DNA of 64,000 nucleotides, taken from NCBI GenBank assembly GCA_022797295.1, contig JAAWKH010000001.1:122060-186059 (forward strand), in the 5' to 3' direction. Shown here piece by piece: positions 17,122-24,420 of this stretch. This stretch comes from Peptococcaceae bacterium. Lineage in GTDB: Bacteria; Bacillota; Dehalobacteriia; UBA4068; UBA4997. The translations under genes and the position numbers were made by a program. The notes under the pieces are model-generated. The model made no database searches. It had not been told where the DNA came from and saw only the letters and a list, made by a program, of their open reading frames with translations. Positions within the stretch are counted from its first letter, which is position 1, and the number at the start of each line of letters is the position of its first letter.

Positions 17122-18549
17122 TTATTTCAAAAAAATACTTAATTCATCGTGCGGTTTTTTTCGATAGGTTATCTTTTCAAAAACGCCAGATAACAGTTTG
17201 TTTTTAGTTGGTAAATCTGCTTGAGATTGAATCATGTCTTTAATATCTGCAATTTTGATAGTTGTTACTGGTGCTGGTTCAGCCTGAGCCATTTCCTTTT
17301 TTAAAGTGGCTTGTAATGAATTGATTTGAGTCTGTAATTTAGTTTTATTCTGACCATATTCTTCTAAAGTATCAATACCAACTAAATAAGCTTCTTTGGC
17401 CTTTTGTAAAATGCTTTCTAATTTGTTGATTTCCTGCTTTATTACAGCACTTTCAACGCTTGACTGTTTCTTTTCATTTTTGATATACAGGTACTGATCG
17501 TTTTGGGCCATACAGTCAAGTTCGTCAAGTATCATTGTCTCAAGTTTGCTTGCGGTGATGAAACAAGAGTAACTGCATTTACCATGACCATAGCTATGGC
17601 ACTGAAAGCCTTTATGTATATTAGAATACACCAGGGTGGAATCGCAGTTAGCGCAACGTACCAAACCACATAGATAATGTTTTTTGCTCTCGGTAGGGCG
17701 GTCATGGGGTTTGCGCGTTGCCTTGGATGTGTGGTATTTATCATTTACCTTTTGCCATAATTCCTCAGAAATGATTGGCTCATGCTCTCCTTTTACAATA
17801 ATAGTGTCGGGGCTGTCGTATATGCGGCGGCTGACGGTTTTTTTTGGTGTCCAGCGGAGGTAGCCTTTGTAAACGGGATTATTGATCATATACTCTATTT
17901 GACGATTTTCAAACAAATTGCCTCGCTTGGTGCGTATGCCTAGATTATTTAGGTGCCGAGCTATGGCAAAAAGTGAGCTGCCAGACAGGTACATATTGAA
18001 AACCATACGTACATACGGAGCCTCCTGCTGGTTGATGGTATAGGTTTGGTTGGGTAATTTATCATAACCAAAAGAGGGGATTGCCTGGATACCGCCGGTG
18101 AGGGCCTTTTGGGTCATCCCCCGGATAACCTCTTCGCCTAAATTTATCGAATAATATTCGTCCATAGCCTCAATCATAGCCTCGATAAGGATTGACATTT
18201 TGTCATCGCCGATATTTTCGGAGATTGACACCACCTCAATGCCGAGTTTGCGCAGCATTGACTTGTAGACAACGGCGTCCTCACGGTTGCGGGCGAAACG
18301 GGAGAATTTCCAAAGTAGGATTACATCAAATGGCCGAGGCTTAATTTTGGCAGCGCCTATCATATGGTTAAATTCCGGTCGTTTTGCTGTGTTGCGACCA
18401 CTGATACCTTCGTCCATATAAATATGGTTGGGGTCAAGAAAAAGGTCATGACTAGCGGCATATTTGCGGATCTCCCTAAGCTGGGCGTCGGGGCTGTATT
18501 CCAGCTGATCGTCGGTTGACACACGTATATAACAAGCAGCATTCTTCAT
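17122..18549 (-). CDS. Large serine recombinase (phage integrase)
   Basis: 475 residues. The resolvase-type catalytic domain starts with AACYIRVSTDDQ, whose Ser11 should be the nucleophile, followed by DEGISGRNTAKRPEF and LLWKFSRFARN with the active-site arginines. The recombinase domain (about 155-255) has GIRTKRGNLFENRQIEYMI. A zinc ribbon follows with CANC near residue 305 and two later cysteines, then a coiled-coil region (about 350-430). The stop lies 11 bp from the phage half-site. It should join attP to the cotJC site and, with a directionality factor, excise. It is transcribed toward the cotJC 3' segment. No clear sporulation promoter was seen upstream. Confidence 0.95.
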   Translation of the reverse strand: MKNAACYIRVSTDDQLEYSPDAQLREIRKYAASHDLFLDPNHIYMDEGISGRNTAKRPEFNHMIGAAKIKPRPFDVILLWKFSRFARNREDAVVYKSMLRKLGIEVVSISENIGDDKMSILIEAMIEAMDEYYSINLGEEVIRGMTQKALTGGIQAIPSFGYDKLPNQTYTINQQEAPYVRMVFNMYLSGSSLFAIARHLNNLGIRTKRGNLFENRQIEYMINNPVYKGYLRWTPKKTVSRRIYDSPDTIIVKGEHEPIISEELWQKVNDKYHTSKATRKPHDRPTESKKHYLCGLVRCANCDSTLVYSNIHKGFQCHSYGHGKCSYSCFITASKLETMILDELDCMAQNDQYLYIKNEKKQSSVESAVIKQEINKLESILQKAKEAYLVGIDTLEEYGQNKTKLQTQINSLQATLKKEMAQAEPAPVTTIKIADIKDMIQSQADLPTKNKLLSGVFEKITYRKKPHDELSIFLK

Positions 18550-18591
18550 AGTGCAAAAATCCCCTCCAAAAATTTAATCAGATAAATTTTT

Positions 18592-18631
18592 GCTCCTTGT
18601 CCTGGGTGTAACCAGGGTAGGGAGCTTTTTT
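18592..18631 (-). repeat. Leader hairpin repeat, copy 1
   Basis: On the minus strand, A6 then GCTCC...CCTGG loop CCAGG...GGAGC, directly upstream of the recombinase gene. It belongs to a five-copy family (also 19201, 19695, 24375, 24754). Read on the plus strand it is a stem followed by six T, so it could also stop antisense transcripts. Confidence 0.65.
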
Positions 18632-18649
18632 GTTTGAGCGGTTAGTTGA

Positions 18650-18913
18650 TTATCGTTCATAATGCGACCATAAGCTAACGATTTTAATCTTTTTTTCCAC
18701 TTCAAAGACTTCATAAACTAAACGATGTTGAATATTAATGCGGCGGGAATATAAGCCTCGCAAATTGCCAACCAATTTTTCATAGCTTGGCGGTGTTTGA
18801 TAAGGGTTTTCTTTTATTACTTCAAGTAATGCTTTTAATTTGTTTTCTAAGTGTGCAGCTTTTAACTTTGGCAAATCGTTAAGCGCAGTTTTGGTATATA
18901 AAATATCATACAT
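18650..18913 (-). CDS. YoeB/Txe-family mRNA-interferase toxin
   Basis: 87 residues, the family length. The start MYDILYTKTALNDLPKL and the C-terminal half, with KLVGNLRGLYSRRINIQHRLVYEV and ending SLWSHYER, match the RelE-superfamily YoeB/Txe toxins that cut mRNA at the ribosome; the terminal HYE region carries catalytic residues. The ATG at 18913 follows AGGAG and lies 13 bp after the antitoxin stop. It forms a toxin-antitoxin operon with the next gene, helping to hold the prophage in the cell. Confidence 0.88.
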   Translation of the reverse strand: MYDILYTKTALNDLPKLKAAHLENKLKALLEVIKENPYQTPPSYEKLVGNLRGLYSRRINIQHRLVYEVFEVEKKIKIVSLWSHYER

Positions 18914-18926
18914 CTGGCTGCCACTC

Positions 18927-19175
18927 CTAAAGATCAACTTCACTTTCAGGAACACAATCAGAAAGTGGAGTTGCTTTTCCGGCTAACAATTTTTCTTCCA
19001 TTTCTGGTATAGATGTTAAATATAAGGTTTCAATTAAGCTGCGATAATCATCTTCACTTAAAATAATGGCGTTGCCAATATCAGTGCTGACGGTTAAAGG
19101 TTCATTAAATTTAATGGTTTGTTCTAACATAGATACAATGTTATTGCTAAATGTTGCAATGTTTATATTTGTCAT
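18927..19175 (-). CDS. Phd/YefM-type antitoxin
   Basis: 82 residues. NINIATFSNNIVSMLEQTI, then EPLTVST and the AIILSEDDYRSLIETLYLTS pattern, is typical of YefM/Phd antitoxins, with an N-terminal DNA-binding dimer domain and a toxin-binding tail. It is upstream of the toxin as usual, and the pair should repress its own promoter. AGAGG lies before the ATG; hairpin repeat copy 2 is in the leader. Confidence 0.85.
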   Translation of the reverse strand: MTNINIATFSNNIVSMLEQTIKFNEPLTVSTDIGNAIILSEDDYRSLIETLYLTSIPEMEEKLLAGKATPLSDCVPESEVDL

Positions 19176-19200
19176 TTTTTCATACCTCTTAGTTTTATTA

Positions 19201-19240
19201 GCTCCTTGTTCTGGTGCCAGCCAGGGCAGGGGGCTTTTTT
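19201..19240 (-). repeat. Leader hairpin repeat, copy 2
   Basis: Minus strand: A6, GCCCCCTGCC, an inner CTGG/CCAG stem, then AAGGAGC. It lies between the end of hicA and the start of the yefM-like gene, in the same sense orientation as copy 1. Confidence 0.62.
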
Positions 19241-19249
19241 ATTTGGAAA

Positions 19250-19444
19250 TTAAAATTTATAGTTAATGCCGCTTTGTTTTAAAATTGCGTTTGCTGTGTG
19301 GCGAGATTTTATTTTTGTATCAACGGTTACGGAGCGTTGAGTTATTGGACTATACCAAATGTCGTGGTCGCCTTTGCCGCGGCGCAGGAATGTGCAGCCG
19401 TATTGCGTTAGAATATTGCGCACTTTCTTTTCATATTCGGCCAT
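19250..19444 (-). CDS. hicA: HicA-type toxin
   Basis: 64 residues. The double-stranded-RNA-binding fold of HicA shows in LTQYGCTFLRRGKGDHDIWY, with the catalytic histidine in GDHDIW, and the later SRHTANAILKQSGI. HicA cuts mRNA until bound by HicB. It overlaps the upstream hicB-like gene by one base. The gene order hicB-hicA is reversed compared with many plasmid loci but is known in others. Confidence 0.87.
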   Translation of the reverse strand: MAEYEKKVRNILTQYGCTFLRRGKGDHDIWYSPITQRSVTVDTKIKSRHTANAILKQSGINYKF

Positions 19445-19662
19445 TATAAAACAATCCTTTCGTGGCGTTCAGATTTGAATGTTAAAGAAAGAGGAGCGTT
19501 GTTGTCGGAATTTAATTCCAGCAATTCTGGCACGGCAAAGCGGGTTCTTTCCAGCAGAGCGTCAAAAGAGCCGGATTCCAGCACCAGGCCGGGAATATCG
19601 TCGCTTGTGGCAATCCATACGCCTGCTTCATTGTCCCAGGTAAATTTCACAACATAGTCCAT
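19444..19662 (-). CDS. hicB: HicB-like antitoxin (DUF1902 type)
   Basis: 72 residues. The partial RNase-H-like fold of HicB is seen in FTWDNEAGVWIATSDDIPGLVLES followed by LLERTRFAVPELLEL, close to the DUF1902 subgroup, which lacks a separate C-terminal DNA-binding domain. AAGGAGG is upstream. It is coupled to hicA, whose toxin it should block. Confidence 0.82.
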   Translation of the reverse strand: MDYVVKFTWDNEAGVWIATSDDIPGLVLESGSFDALLERTRFAVPELLELNSDNNAPLSLTFKSERHERIVL

Positions 19663-19694
19663 TGTTTAATGCCTCCTTTTTAATTTAGCTTATT

Positions 19695-19728
19695 GCCTCT
19701 TTGGTTGCCGCCAGGGCAGGGGCTTTTT
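19695..19728 (-). repeat. Leader hairpin repeat, copy 3
   Basis: Minus strand: A5, GCCCCTGCC, a small inner TGG/CCA stem, then AGAGGC. It lies before hicB and after the DUF4041 gene, with the same orientation and layout as copies 1 and 2. Confidence 0.58.
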
Positions 19729-19730
19729 AT

Positions 19731-21284
19731 TTAGAAAACTCTTTTGACATCTTGTCTGGCTCCATACTCAATTTTAATTGTGTAAGAAACAGGCTTTTCA
19801 TATATGCCCCATTTTGTGTGAATATAATTTTCGGTATCATAATAAATTGGCATATCTTCAACAATATTATATTGATTGGGTTCAAAATTATTGTCAGATT
19901 CTGCTTCAGCTATACGGAGCGATTCTCTGTACTGTTCAGCTTTAGCAATTTCTGTAAAAATAACAGTGGCGTTATGATTTTCAGTTACAACTTTTTCAAT
20001 TTCAGACAGCGGAATACGGAAAAACTCTTTTCTTTGATTAACCTTATTTACTTCATATTTGCGGAATGTTTTATGTAGTATATTTTCTAATGCTGGAGCG
20101 TCCTCGCTAAAAATCATAGCGTGAACATCAAATTCAAAAGGAACTGAGGCACTGCCTAATTCTTTTATTCTATCCATTGGTTCCAAACGCCTTGTCATAC
20201 CTATTTTGTAAATGCCCTCGCCAAAAGAGCCAATATTGGATATTACATAAACAAAGCCAGCTCTGGTGTTTTGTTCTCTTTGTAGAACTTGTTCACGGTC
20301 TGCTTCTAATAAAGCCAATTTATCTTCAAGTTCATGAATTTTATCTATGTAAAGTTGTTTCTCAATATCATTGGCTTTTTGCAAGTATTTCATTAATTTG
20401 TTTATTTCATTTTTGAATTGCTTTTCTTCTTTTTCAAGTTTGTTTTTCTCAAACTCTATTTCCCGACGAACTTTTTCTTCTTCCAGCATTTGTTGGCGTA
20501 TAAGTTTTTGTTCCTCTTTTTCAGCTTCCTTTTTAAGTTGATAACTATAGGTGCAAATTAATTGAGCTAACTTATTTTCCAAAATACTGGGAGTAAGGCA
20601 AACCCCATCCACTGCAAAAATTTTATTTAATATTTCATAGCTTTTGGTAATTTTGCCACGCATGCGGTCAATGTTGGAAGATGTTACACTATTTATGATA
20701 ATTTGAGTTTCAGCGTTAAAGCACCTTAAAATTTGTTTCGTGTTATCGTTTGCGCTTTTGCGTGTTTGTTCAAGAAAAACCTGCACGGCGGCATTAGATT
20801 TAATTAATTCTGTTTCAGTTAGTTTAAGCATTGCTAATTCATTTTTATATTGTTCGGATGTGTAGTTTTCATCAATATATATTTGAGAATATCCAACGAG
20901 CGTTGTATTTTCCAAAAGCTCAATTTCATTAAGCAGCTCTTGTTTTTTTCGTTCAAGAATATCTAAGTCGCCCTGTTCATTTTCCAGACGCAAGGAGGCC
21001 GCTCCGGCTCTATTCTGATAATACTGGTCTGCTTCTGCTTTTTTTTGCTGATAGTATTCATCAGCCTCCTGTTTGTGCTGTTTTGCTTGTTTGGATAATT
21101 GACTAAAGTATTTAGTATTAGCAAGTAAATATATTCCGGGGATTAAACAAATTGCAGCAATAGTGATAACAATTAATGAAGATGTTTTGTCCTCCGAAAA
21201 TAGAATTAAACATAAAAGGGCAGCTCCTAAAAGGCATAATGGAATGCCAAATAATATATTTAAGTACTGTTTTAATTTGTTCAT
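19731..21284 (-). CDS. DUF4041 / T5orf172 (GIY-YIG-like) protein with N-terminal membrane helices
   Basis: 517 residues. Two hydrophobic helices (about 8-28 and 35-55) are followed by long charged coiled-coil stretches (65-140 and 255-345) enclosing a DUF4041-like segment. Residues about 345-440 form a T5orf172/MUG113 domain with GFVYVISN, IYKIGMTRR, ALENILHKTF and KVNQRKEFF, a branch of the GIY-YIG nuclease superfamily. The role is unknown. Its place beside the repressor and toxin-antitoxin loci suggests lysogenic cargo, perhaps defence or superinfection control. Codon use is more AT-rich than the late phage genes. Confidence 0.8.
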   Translation of the reverse strand: MNKLKQYLNILFGIPLCLLGAALLCLILFSEDKTSSLIVITIAAICLIPGIYLLANTKYFSQLSKQAKQHKQEADEYYQQKKAEADQYYQNRAGAASLRLENEQGDLDILERKKQELLNEIELLENTTLVGYSQIYIDENYTSEQYKNELAMLKLTETELIKSNAAVQVFLEQTRKSANDNTKQILRCFNAETQIIINSVTSSNIDRMRGKITKSYEILNKIFAVDGVCLTPSILENKLAQLICTYSYQLKKEAEKEEQKLIRQQMLEEEKVRREIEFEKNKLEKEEKQFKNEINKLMKYLQKANDIEKQLYIDKIHELEDKLALLEADREQVLQREQNTRAGFVYVISNIGSFGEGIYKIGMTRRLEPMDRIKELGSASVPFEFDVHAMIFSEDAPALENILHKTFRKYEVNKVNQRKEFFRIPLSEIEKVVTENHNATVIFTEIAKAEQYRESLRIAEAESDNNFEPNQYNIVEDMPIYYDTENYIHTKWGIYEKPVSYTIKIEYGARQDVKRVF

Positions 21285-21312
21285 CCAAACATTCTCCTGT
21301 TAGAAAGGATTT

Positions 21313-21882
21313 TTAACGTAAGTCAAAGCTTATGCTATCTTGTCCGGCATAAATAGTAAATACAAGACTTTCTTCACTGGTTGTAACAAGTTCAGGTACA
21401 TTAAATACAATAACTCCGTTTTTGGTTGTCAGTGGATTCATTGCAGAATCATGTAATTCTGCTTCATATCCTATAAGATTAGTTGCTTGATATTCATATT
21501 CATCTGCATAGCAAATTCTAGCTCTAATATCGTCACCGTAACTAAATGAGGGAAGAAACGTTTGGGCTTCCTTACTGGTATTTGTTATTTGCAATGATAC
21601 AACAGCAAATTTATTCCCCTCATCTGGCGAAAAATAAAAATAATCATTATCTGCAAGCTTGTCTTTGAATGAAAATTCTGTTACAGAGATTTCCCAATCA
21701 TTAAAAGTTGCTGTATCACCTATTTTAAAGTTCTCTGAAACTTCAACTTCTTGATTTTGTTCTTGTTGCTGATTGTTGTTATCAGTGTTTTGGCTAGTAG
21801 ATGGAGTGTCACTGTTACCACAAGAGGCTGTAAATAAACATACGACTAGAATAAAAGATAAGGTTGTAAAAATTTTTTTCAT
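21313..21882 (-). CDS. DUF4352 lipoprotein
   Basis: 189 residues. A signal peptide with the lipobox FTASC is followed by a serine/asparagine/glutamine-rich linker and an immunoglobulin-like DUF4352 domain with FAVVSLQITNTSKEAQTF. It should be anchored on the outer face of the cytoplasmic membrane. It sits between the repressor and the DUF4041 gene, both leftward, so it is probably expressed in the lysogen. A surface role such as superinfection exclusion is possible but unproven. Confidence 0.82.
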   Translation of the reverse strand: MKKIFTTLSFILVVCLFTASCGNSDTPSTSQNTDNNNQQQEQNQEVEVSENFKIGDTATFNDWEISVTEFSFKDKLADNDYFYFSPDEGNKFAVVSLQITNTSKEAQTFLPSFSYGDDIRARICYADEYEYQATNLIGYEAELHDSAMNPLTTKNGVIVFNVPELVTTSEESLVFTIYAGQDSISFDLR

Positions 21883-21898
21883 TGTTAATTCTCCTTTT

Positions 21899-22657
21899 TT
21901 ATTTAACTATCCAATCATCTTGCAGAATACCTAGCACCTTGCCAATACATTTTGAATAATTATCAACGGGAACATCTGGATAATCTGGGTTGGTGCTTTC
22001 CAAGTGGTCGCCACGATAGGTTTTTATAAATCGTTCACCTCCAATAATAAAAATTCCAATCTCGCCGGGTTCAATAGTTGGCTGATTGCGTACCAGTACG
22101 CGCTGGCCGTCAAAAAATTTTGGTTCCATACTTTTACCGCTAACACGCATAATATAGTGGGCCTTAGAGGTTATTGGATTTGCTTGAATTGCTATCATAT
22201 CAGCTGTGTCATCATCAGCTAACTGTCCGTAACCTGCGGAGGCAGATTGAATAGGGTCAGGTAAATAAATAATATCCCCAGTTAATGGAGCAGAAAGTTC
22301 CTCTTTATCTTGTTCTTGGCAGCGTTTATATTCAGTTTCCAATAATCCTGATACCGCCTCCTGACCGTAAGTGTCAAGAGCTCGGTATTTTTTTATGTGA
22401 ATTATTTCTGCATTTGATGTTAATCTGGTTTGTTTGTTATCTGATGTTATATGTGGATTGTCAGATAGTCCTAATATATAATCTGTGGTTACATTAAACA
22501 TTTTGGCTATTTGAATAATATAATCATGTCCAGGTTCACGTTCTCCAGTTTCATAATTGGTTATAGTGCGATAAGGTTTGCCTAGTTCATCGGCCAAACG
22601 GGTTCTGGTATAACCATTATTTTTGCGGATTTCAATAAGTCTTTCTGAAATGCTCAA
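21899..22657 (-). CDS. CI-like prophage repressor (XRE helix-turn-helix plus S24 peptidase)
   Basis: 252 residues. Residues about 6-63 are an XRE helix-turn-helix (RTRLADELGKPYRTITNYETGEREP). The C-terminal half is a LexA/CI-type autoprotease with the nucleophile in SGKSMEPKFFDG and the general-base lysine in RFIKTYRGD. It should keep the lytic genes off and be cleaved after DNA damage. It is read from a near-perfect promoter at 22688-22716, next to three operators. It is divergent from the cro-like gene. Confidence 0.93.
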   Translation of the reverse strand: MSISERLIEIRKNNGYTRTRLADELGKPYRTITNYETGEREPGHDYIIQIAKMFNVTTDYILGLSDNPHITSDNKQTRLTSNAEIIHIKKYRALDTYGQEAVSGLLETEYKRCQEQDKEELSAPLTGDIIYLPDPIQSASAGYGQLADDDTADMIAIQANPITSKAHYIMRVSGKSMEPKFFDGQRVLVRNQPTIEPGEIGIFIIGGERFIKTYRGDHLESTNPDYPDVPVDNYSKCIGKVLGILQDDWIVK

Positions 22658-22687
22658 TTTTGATATGGCCCCCTTCCTTTTATAAAT

Positions 22688-22716
22688 ATTATATATGTAC
22701 CTAGATGAAATGTCAA
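22688..22716 (-). promoter_or_regulatory. Leftward promoter for the repressor
   Basis: TTGACA and TATAAT with a 17-bp spacer on the minus strand, about 30 bp before the repressor start. Operator 1 lies just upstream of the -35 box, so repressor bound there could act on its own promoter. Confidence 0.85.
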
Positions 22717-22723
22717 TAAAATT

Positions 22724-22740
22724 TTACCCGTTTTGGGTAA
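22724..22740. promoter_or_regulatory. Operator 1
   Basis: A perfect 6-5-6 palindrome, TTACCC-N5-GGGTAA, between the divergent promoters. It is the best match to the family consensus. Confidence 0.8.
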
Positions 22741-22758
22741 TTAATTTATAAAAGTGTA

Positions 22759-22787
22759 TTGACTTTTGCCCATATCGGGAATATAAT
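22759..22787 (+). promoter_or_regulatory. Rightward early promoter
   Basis: TTGACT and TATAAT with a 17-bp spacer. Operator 2 fills the spacer, so bound repressor would block it. It should drive the cro-like gene and the early region. Confidence 0.85.
22766..22782. promoter_or_regulatory. Operator 2
   Basis: TTGCCC-N5-GGGAAT, an imperfect copy of the operator, lying inside the rightward promoter. Confidence 0.7.
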
Positions 22788-22799
22788 TATAATATAAAT

Positions 22800-22816
22800 T
22801 TACTCAATTTGGGTAA
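22800..22816. promoter_or_regulatory. Operator 3
   Basis: TTACTC-N5-GGGTAA, just downstream of the rightward -10 box. The centres of the three operators lie 42 and 34 bp apart. Confidence 0.72.
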
Positions 22817-22836
22817 ATATAAAGGGAGGGTAAAAA

Positions 22837-23046
22837 ATGTTTCCAAACATAGATGCTGAACGCGCTAGGCTAGGATTAAGCCGTGTGCAGTTAGCCAAAC
22901 ACTTGAATGTATCAGTTAGTACTTTTAAGAATTGGATGCACGGTCGCACTGAAATACCTGCTTCTAAGGTTGTTGAAATGGCTAAACTGTTTAATTGCTC
23001 AACGGATTATTTGCTTGGTCTTGGTATTTCTAAGGATAGTGCGTGA
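22837..23046 (+). CDS. Cro-like XRE regulator
   Basis: 69 residues, almost entirely a helix-turn-helix domain (RVQLAKHLNVSVSTFKNW). It is the first gene after the rightward promoter, with GGGAGGG before the ATG. By position it should act as Cro, binding the same operators and favouring lytic growth. Confidence 0.85.
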   Translation: MFPNIDAERARLGLSRVQLAKHLNVSVSTFKNWMHGRTEIPASKVVEMAKLFNCSTDYLLGLGISKDSA

Positions 23047-23062
23047 GAAAGGAGGTGAGGGT

Positions 23063-23221
23063 ATGGAACGTGCGGAGGCCAAAGAAATCCTCTGCGAACA
23101 ATTAAAGCTGCTCGCAGAGGTAAGCAGGAAAGAGGCTAACAAAAAAATTGGTCGAAGACCAGAAGTTTTGTCAAAGTTGACCGATAGTATGTTAGCCCTT
23201 GTAACCCGTTTATTTTTTTAG
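23063..23221 (+). CDS. Small early phage protein (52 residues)
   Basis: Not recognised. An acidic N-terminal helix (MERAEAKEILCEQLKLLAEV) is followed by a basic KKIGRR. The leader GAAAGGAGGTGAGGGT gives a strong ribosome-binding site, and the same leader recurs before later small genes. The 3' end overlaps the minus-strand gene at 23218 by 4 bp. Confidence 0.55.
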   Translation: MERAEAKEILCEQLKLLAEVSRKEANKKIGRRPEVLSKLTDSMLALVTRLFF

Positions 23222-23397
23222 CGGTTATTTAATCTTTTGAGAATGTTTTCATAGAAATCGCTAACTTGCTTGGCGGCTAATTGATTAGCAGTTTCTATGG
23301 GCATAGAGCTATCAATACTTTTATAGTCTTGCTTGGTAATTAGTCCGGTTTCTATTGCTTTTAGTGTAAGTTGCAAAGCAATTTCTTTATGCTCCAT
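23218..23397 (-). CDS. Small phage protein on the opposite strand (59 residues)
   Basis: It starts MEHKEIALQLTLKAIETGL, is helical and unrecognised. AAAGGAG lies six nt before the ATG, and a minus-strand promoter (TTGCCT, 17 bp, TATAAT) lies at 23428-23456. It is convergent with the gene at 23063. Confidence 0.58.
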   Translation of the reverse strand: MEHKEIALQLTLKAIETGLITKQDYKSIDSSMPIETANQLAAKQVSDFYENILKRLNNR

Positions 23398-23427
23398 TTT
23401 TTTTCTCCTTTTTCTGGTCCCTAAAGA

Positions 23428-23456
23428 ATTATAGCACGTTTATGAAAAATAGGCAA
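23428..23456 (-). promoter_or_regulatory. Minus-strand promoter, array cassette 1
   Basis: TTGCCT and TATAAT with a 17-bp spacer and a TG one base before the -10 box. It faces the rightward early transcript and would express the 59-residue gene in the lysogen. Confidence 0.6.
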
Positions 23457-23489
23457 GGTAAAACAGCGCGTGAGAAAGGAGGTGAGGAA

Positions 23490-23744
23490 GTGAAACTTAT
23501 TATTGAAGCAGAACCTAAAGAAATTGCCGCTCTTGTGTTAGCGGTACAGGAGCGGCAAGAAATAAAGATAAGTTCTGAAAAGTCAACAGAGGCCGACATG
23601 AAATACCTCAGTCAATATCTTCGTTCTGTTTTGAGCCAGCCAGTGTTGGCGGAAAACCAAAAGCAACAACTTGATTCCAGCACACACATACAGAATTTAG
23701 ATAAAGGATCTCATTATGAAGAACCTGGCCGCGAATTGGAGTAA
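23490..23744 (+). CDS. Small early phage protein (84 residues)
   Basis: A GTG start directly after the AAAGGAGGTGAGGAA leader. The N-terminal part, KLIIEAEPKEIAALVLAVQERQ, looks like a beta-strand plus helix; the rest is polar. Family not recognised. Its 3' 137 bp overlap the minus-strand gene at 23608, and one of the two may end earlier in practice. Confidence 0.5.
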   Translation: MKLIIEAEPKEIAALVLAVQERQEIKISSEKSTEADMKYLSQYLRSVLSQPVLAENQKQQLDSSTHIQNLDKGSHYEEPGRELE

Positions 23745-23886
23745 TAGAAACATTTTCTAACCATAAACCAGCAGTATCTAACAACGGTTCCTTTTTTAAG
23801 ATTGTGCCTATGTATATATGGTTTGAAGTATAAAGAGCTATTTTTTGCCCTTGAGCTGCTTCGGGAAAATCTATAACATTGCTCAT
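23608..23886 (-). CDS. Small phage protein on the opposite strand (92 residues)
   Basis: It starts MSNVIDFPEAAQG after GAGGAGGTGACT. The middle part, IALYTSNHIYIGTILKK then LWLENVSITPIRG, has the strand pattern of a small beta-barrel, distantly like an Sm fold; this is only a shape impression. Its own promoter is at 23912-23940. It is convergent and overlapping with the gene at 23490. Confidence 0.52.
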   Translation of the reverse strand: MSNVIDFPEAAQGQKIALYTSNHIYIGTILKKEPLLDTAGLWLENVSITPIRGQVLHNEILYLNSVCVCWNQVVAFGFPPTLAGSKQNEDID

Positions 23887-23911
23887 TGCAAAGTCACCTC
23901 CTCTCAGGCTC

Positions 23912-23940
23912 ATTATAACATAGTTCGAAAGGTGGTGCAA
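23912..23940 (-). promoter_or_regulatory. Minus-strand promoter, array cassette 2
   Basis: TTGCAC and TATAAT with a 17-bp spacer and an extended -10 (TGTTATAAT), 25 bp before the gene ending at 23608. Confidence 0.62.
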
Positions 23941-24011
23941 TAAATGAAATGAGGCACAATGCGAAAGATAGTGCGTGAGTGAAAGGAGGTGAGAAAACGC
24001 AGGGGAGGGAT

Positions 24012-24176
24012 GTGATTATAAAGACAAACAATGTAAAAAGTCAACAACCTGAGCTTCAACATCAGGACGTTGACTTGGAAAAGCTTTTAATGTTGGCGGA
24101 TGAGCACTTCACCGCCTTCCTTGATAACGTCATAGTATCGAATAGCTTGCACGATAAGTATGTTAAGAACCTTTAG
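24012..24176 (+). CDS. Small early phage protein (about 54 residues)
   Basis: Drawn from GTG 24012, after GGGGAGGG. An alternative is an in-frame ACG at 23997 placed eight nt after the repeated GGAGGTGAG leader. The sequence includes ELQHQDVDLEKLLMLADEHF; not recognised. It overlaps the minus-strand gene at 24087 by 90 bp. Confidence 0.42.
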   Translation: MIIKTNNVKSQQPELQHQDVDLEKLLMLADEHFTAFLDNVIVSNSLHDKYVKNL

Positions 24177-24287
24177 TTGTTTCTCTGTGAAATTTGCTTG
24201 AGAATAAATTGCTTGAATTTCTGGGTCTTCAGCATATTCATCTAGCGCTATACGAATTTTATCGGCTTGTTCTTTTTGAAGAACCAT
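24087..24287 (-). CDS. Small phage protein on the opposite strand (66 residues)
   Basis: Helical, with MVLQKEQADKIRIALDEYAE and later QLKVLNILIVQAIRYYDVI. GGAGG lies about 10 nt before the ATG. Possible promoter at 24335-24363. Third minus-strand member of the convergent array; function unknown. Confidence 0.52.
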   Translation of the reverse strand: MVLQKEQADKIRIALDEYAEDPEIQAIYSQANFTEKQLKVLNILIVQAIRYYDVIKEGGEVLIRQH

Positions 24288-24334
24288 TGTTTTTCACCTC
24301 CGTTCTTTAGATACTCAGCCTTGGCAGAGGCCTG

Positions 24335-24363
24335 TATTTAAAGTATAGGAGAAAATGAGGCAA
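24335..24363 (-). promoter_or_regulatory. Possible minus-strand promoter, array cassette 3
   Basis: TTGCCT and TAAATA with a 17-bp spacer. The -35 lies in the sequence AAATGAGGCAAAATGC, which resembles the corresponding site of cassette 2. Confidence 0.4.
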
Positions 24364-24374
24364 AATGCAAGAGC

Positions 24375-24417
24375 AAAAAAAGCGCCCTGCCGACAATAGC
24401 CAACAGAGCAAAAAAAG
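24375..24417 (+). repeat. Leader hairpin repeat, copy 5
   Basis: A7, GCGCCCTGCCG, loop, CAACAGAGC, A7, placed directly before the ribosome-binding site of the next gene. Plus-strand member of the five-copy family. Confidence 0.6.
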
Positions 24418-24420
24418 GAG

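Noticed and set aside
17000..17130. tRNA gene as the integration target
   Set aside because: No tRNA-like cloverleaf at either end; the target is cotJC.
19701..20078. Plus-strand open frame opposite the DUF4041 gene
   Set aside because: Phe/Asn/Ile-rich shadow of an AT-rich gene, no ribosome-binding site.
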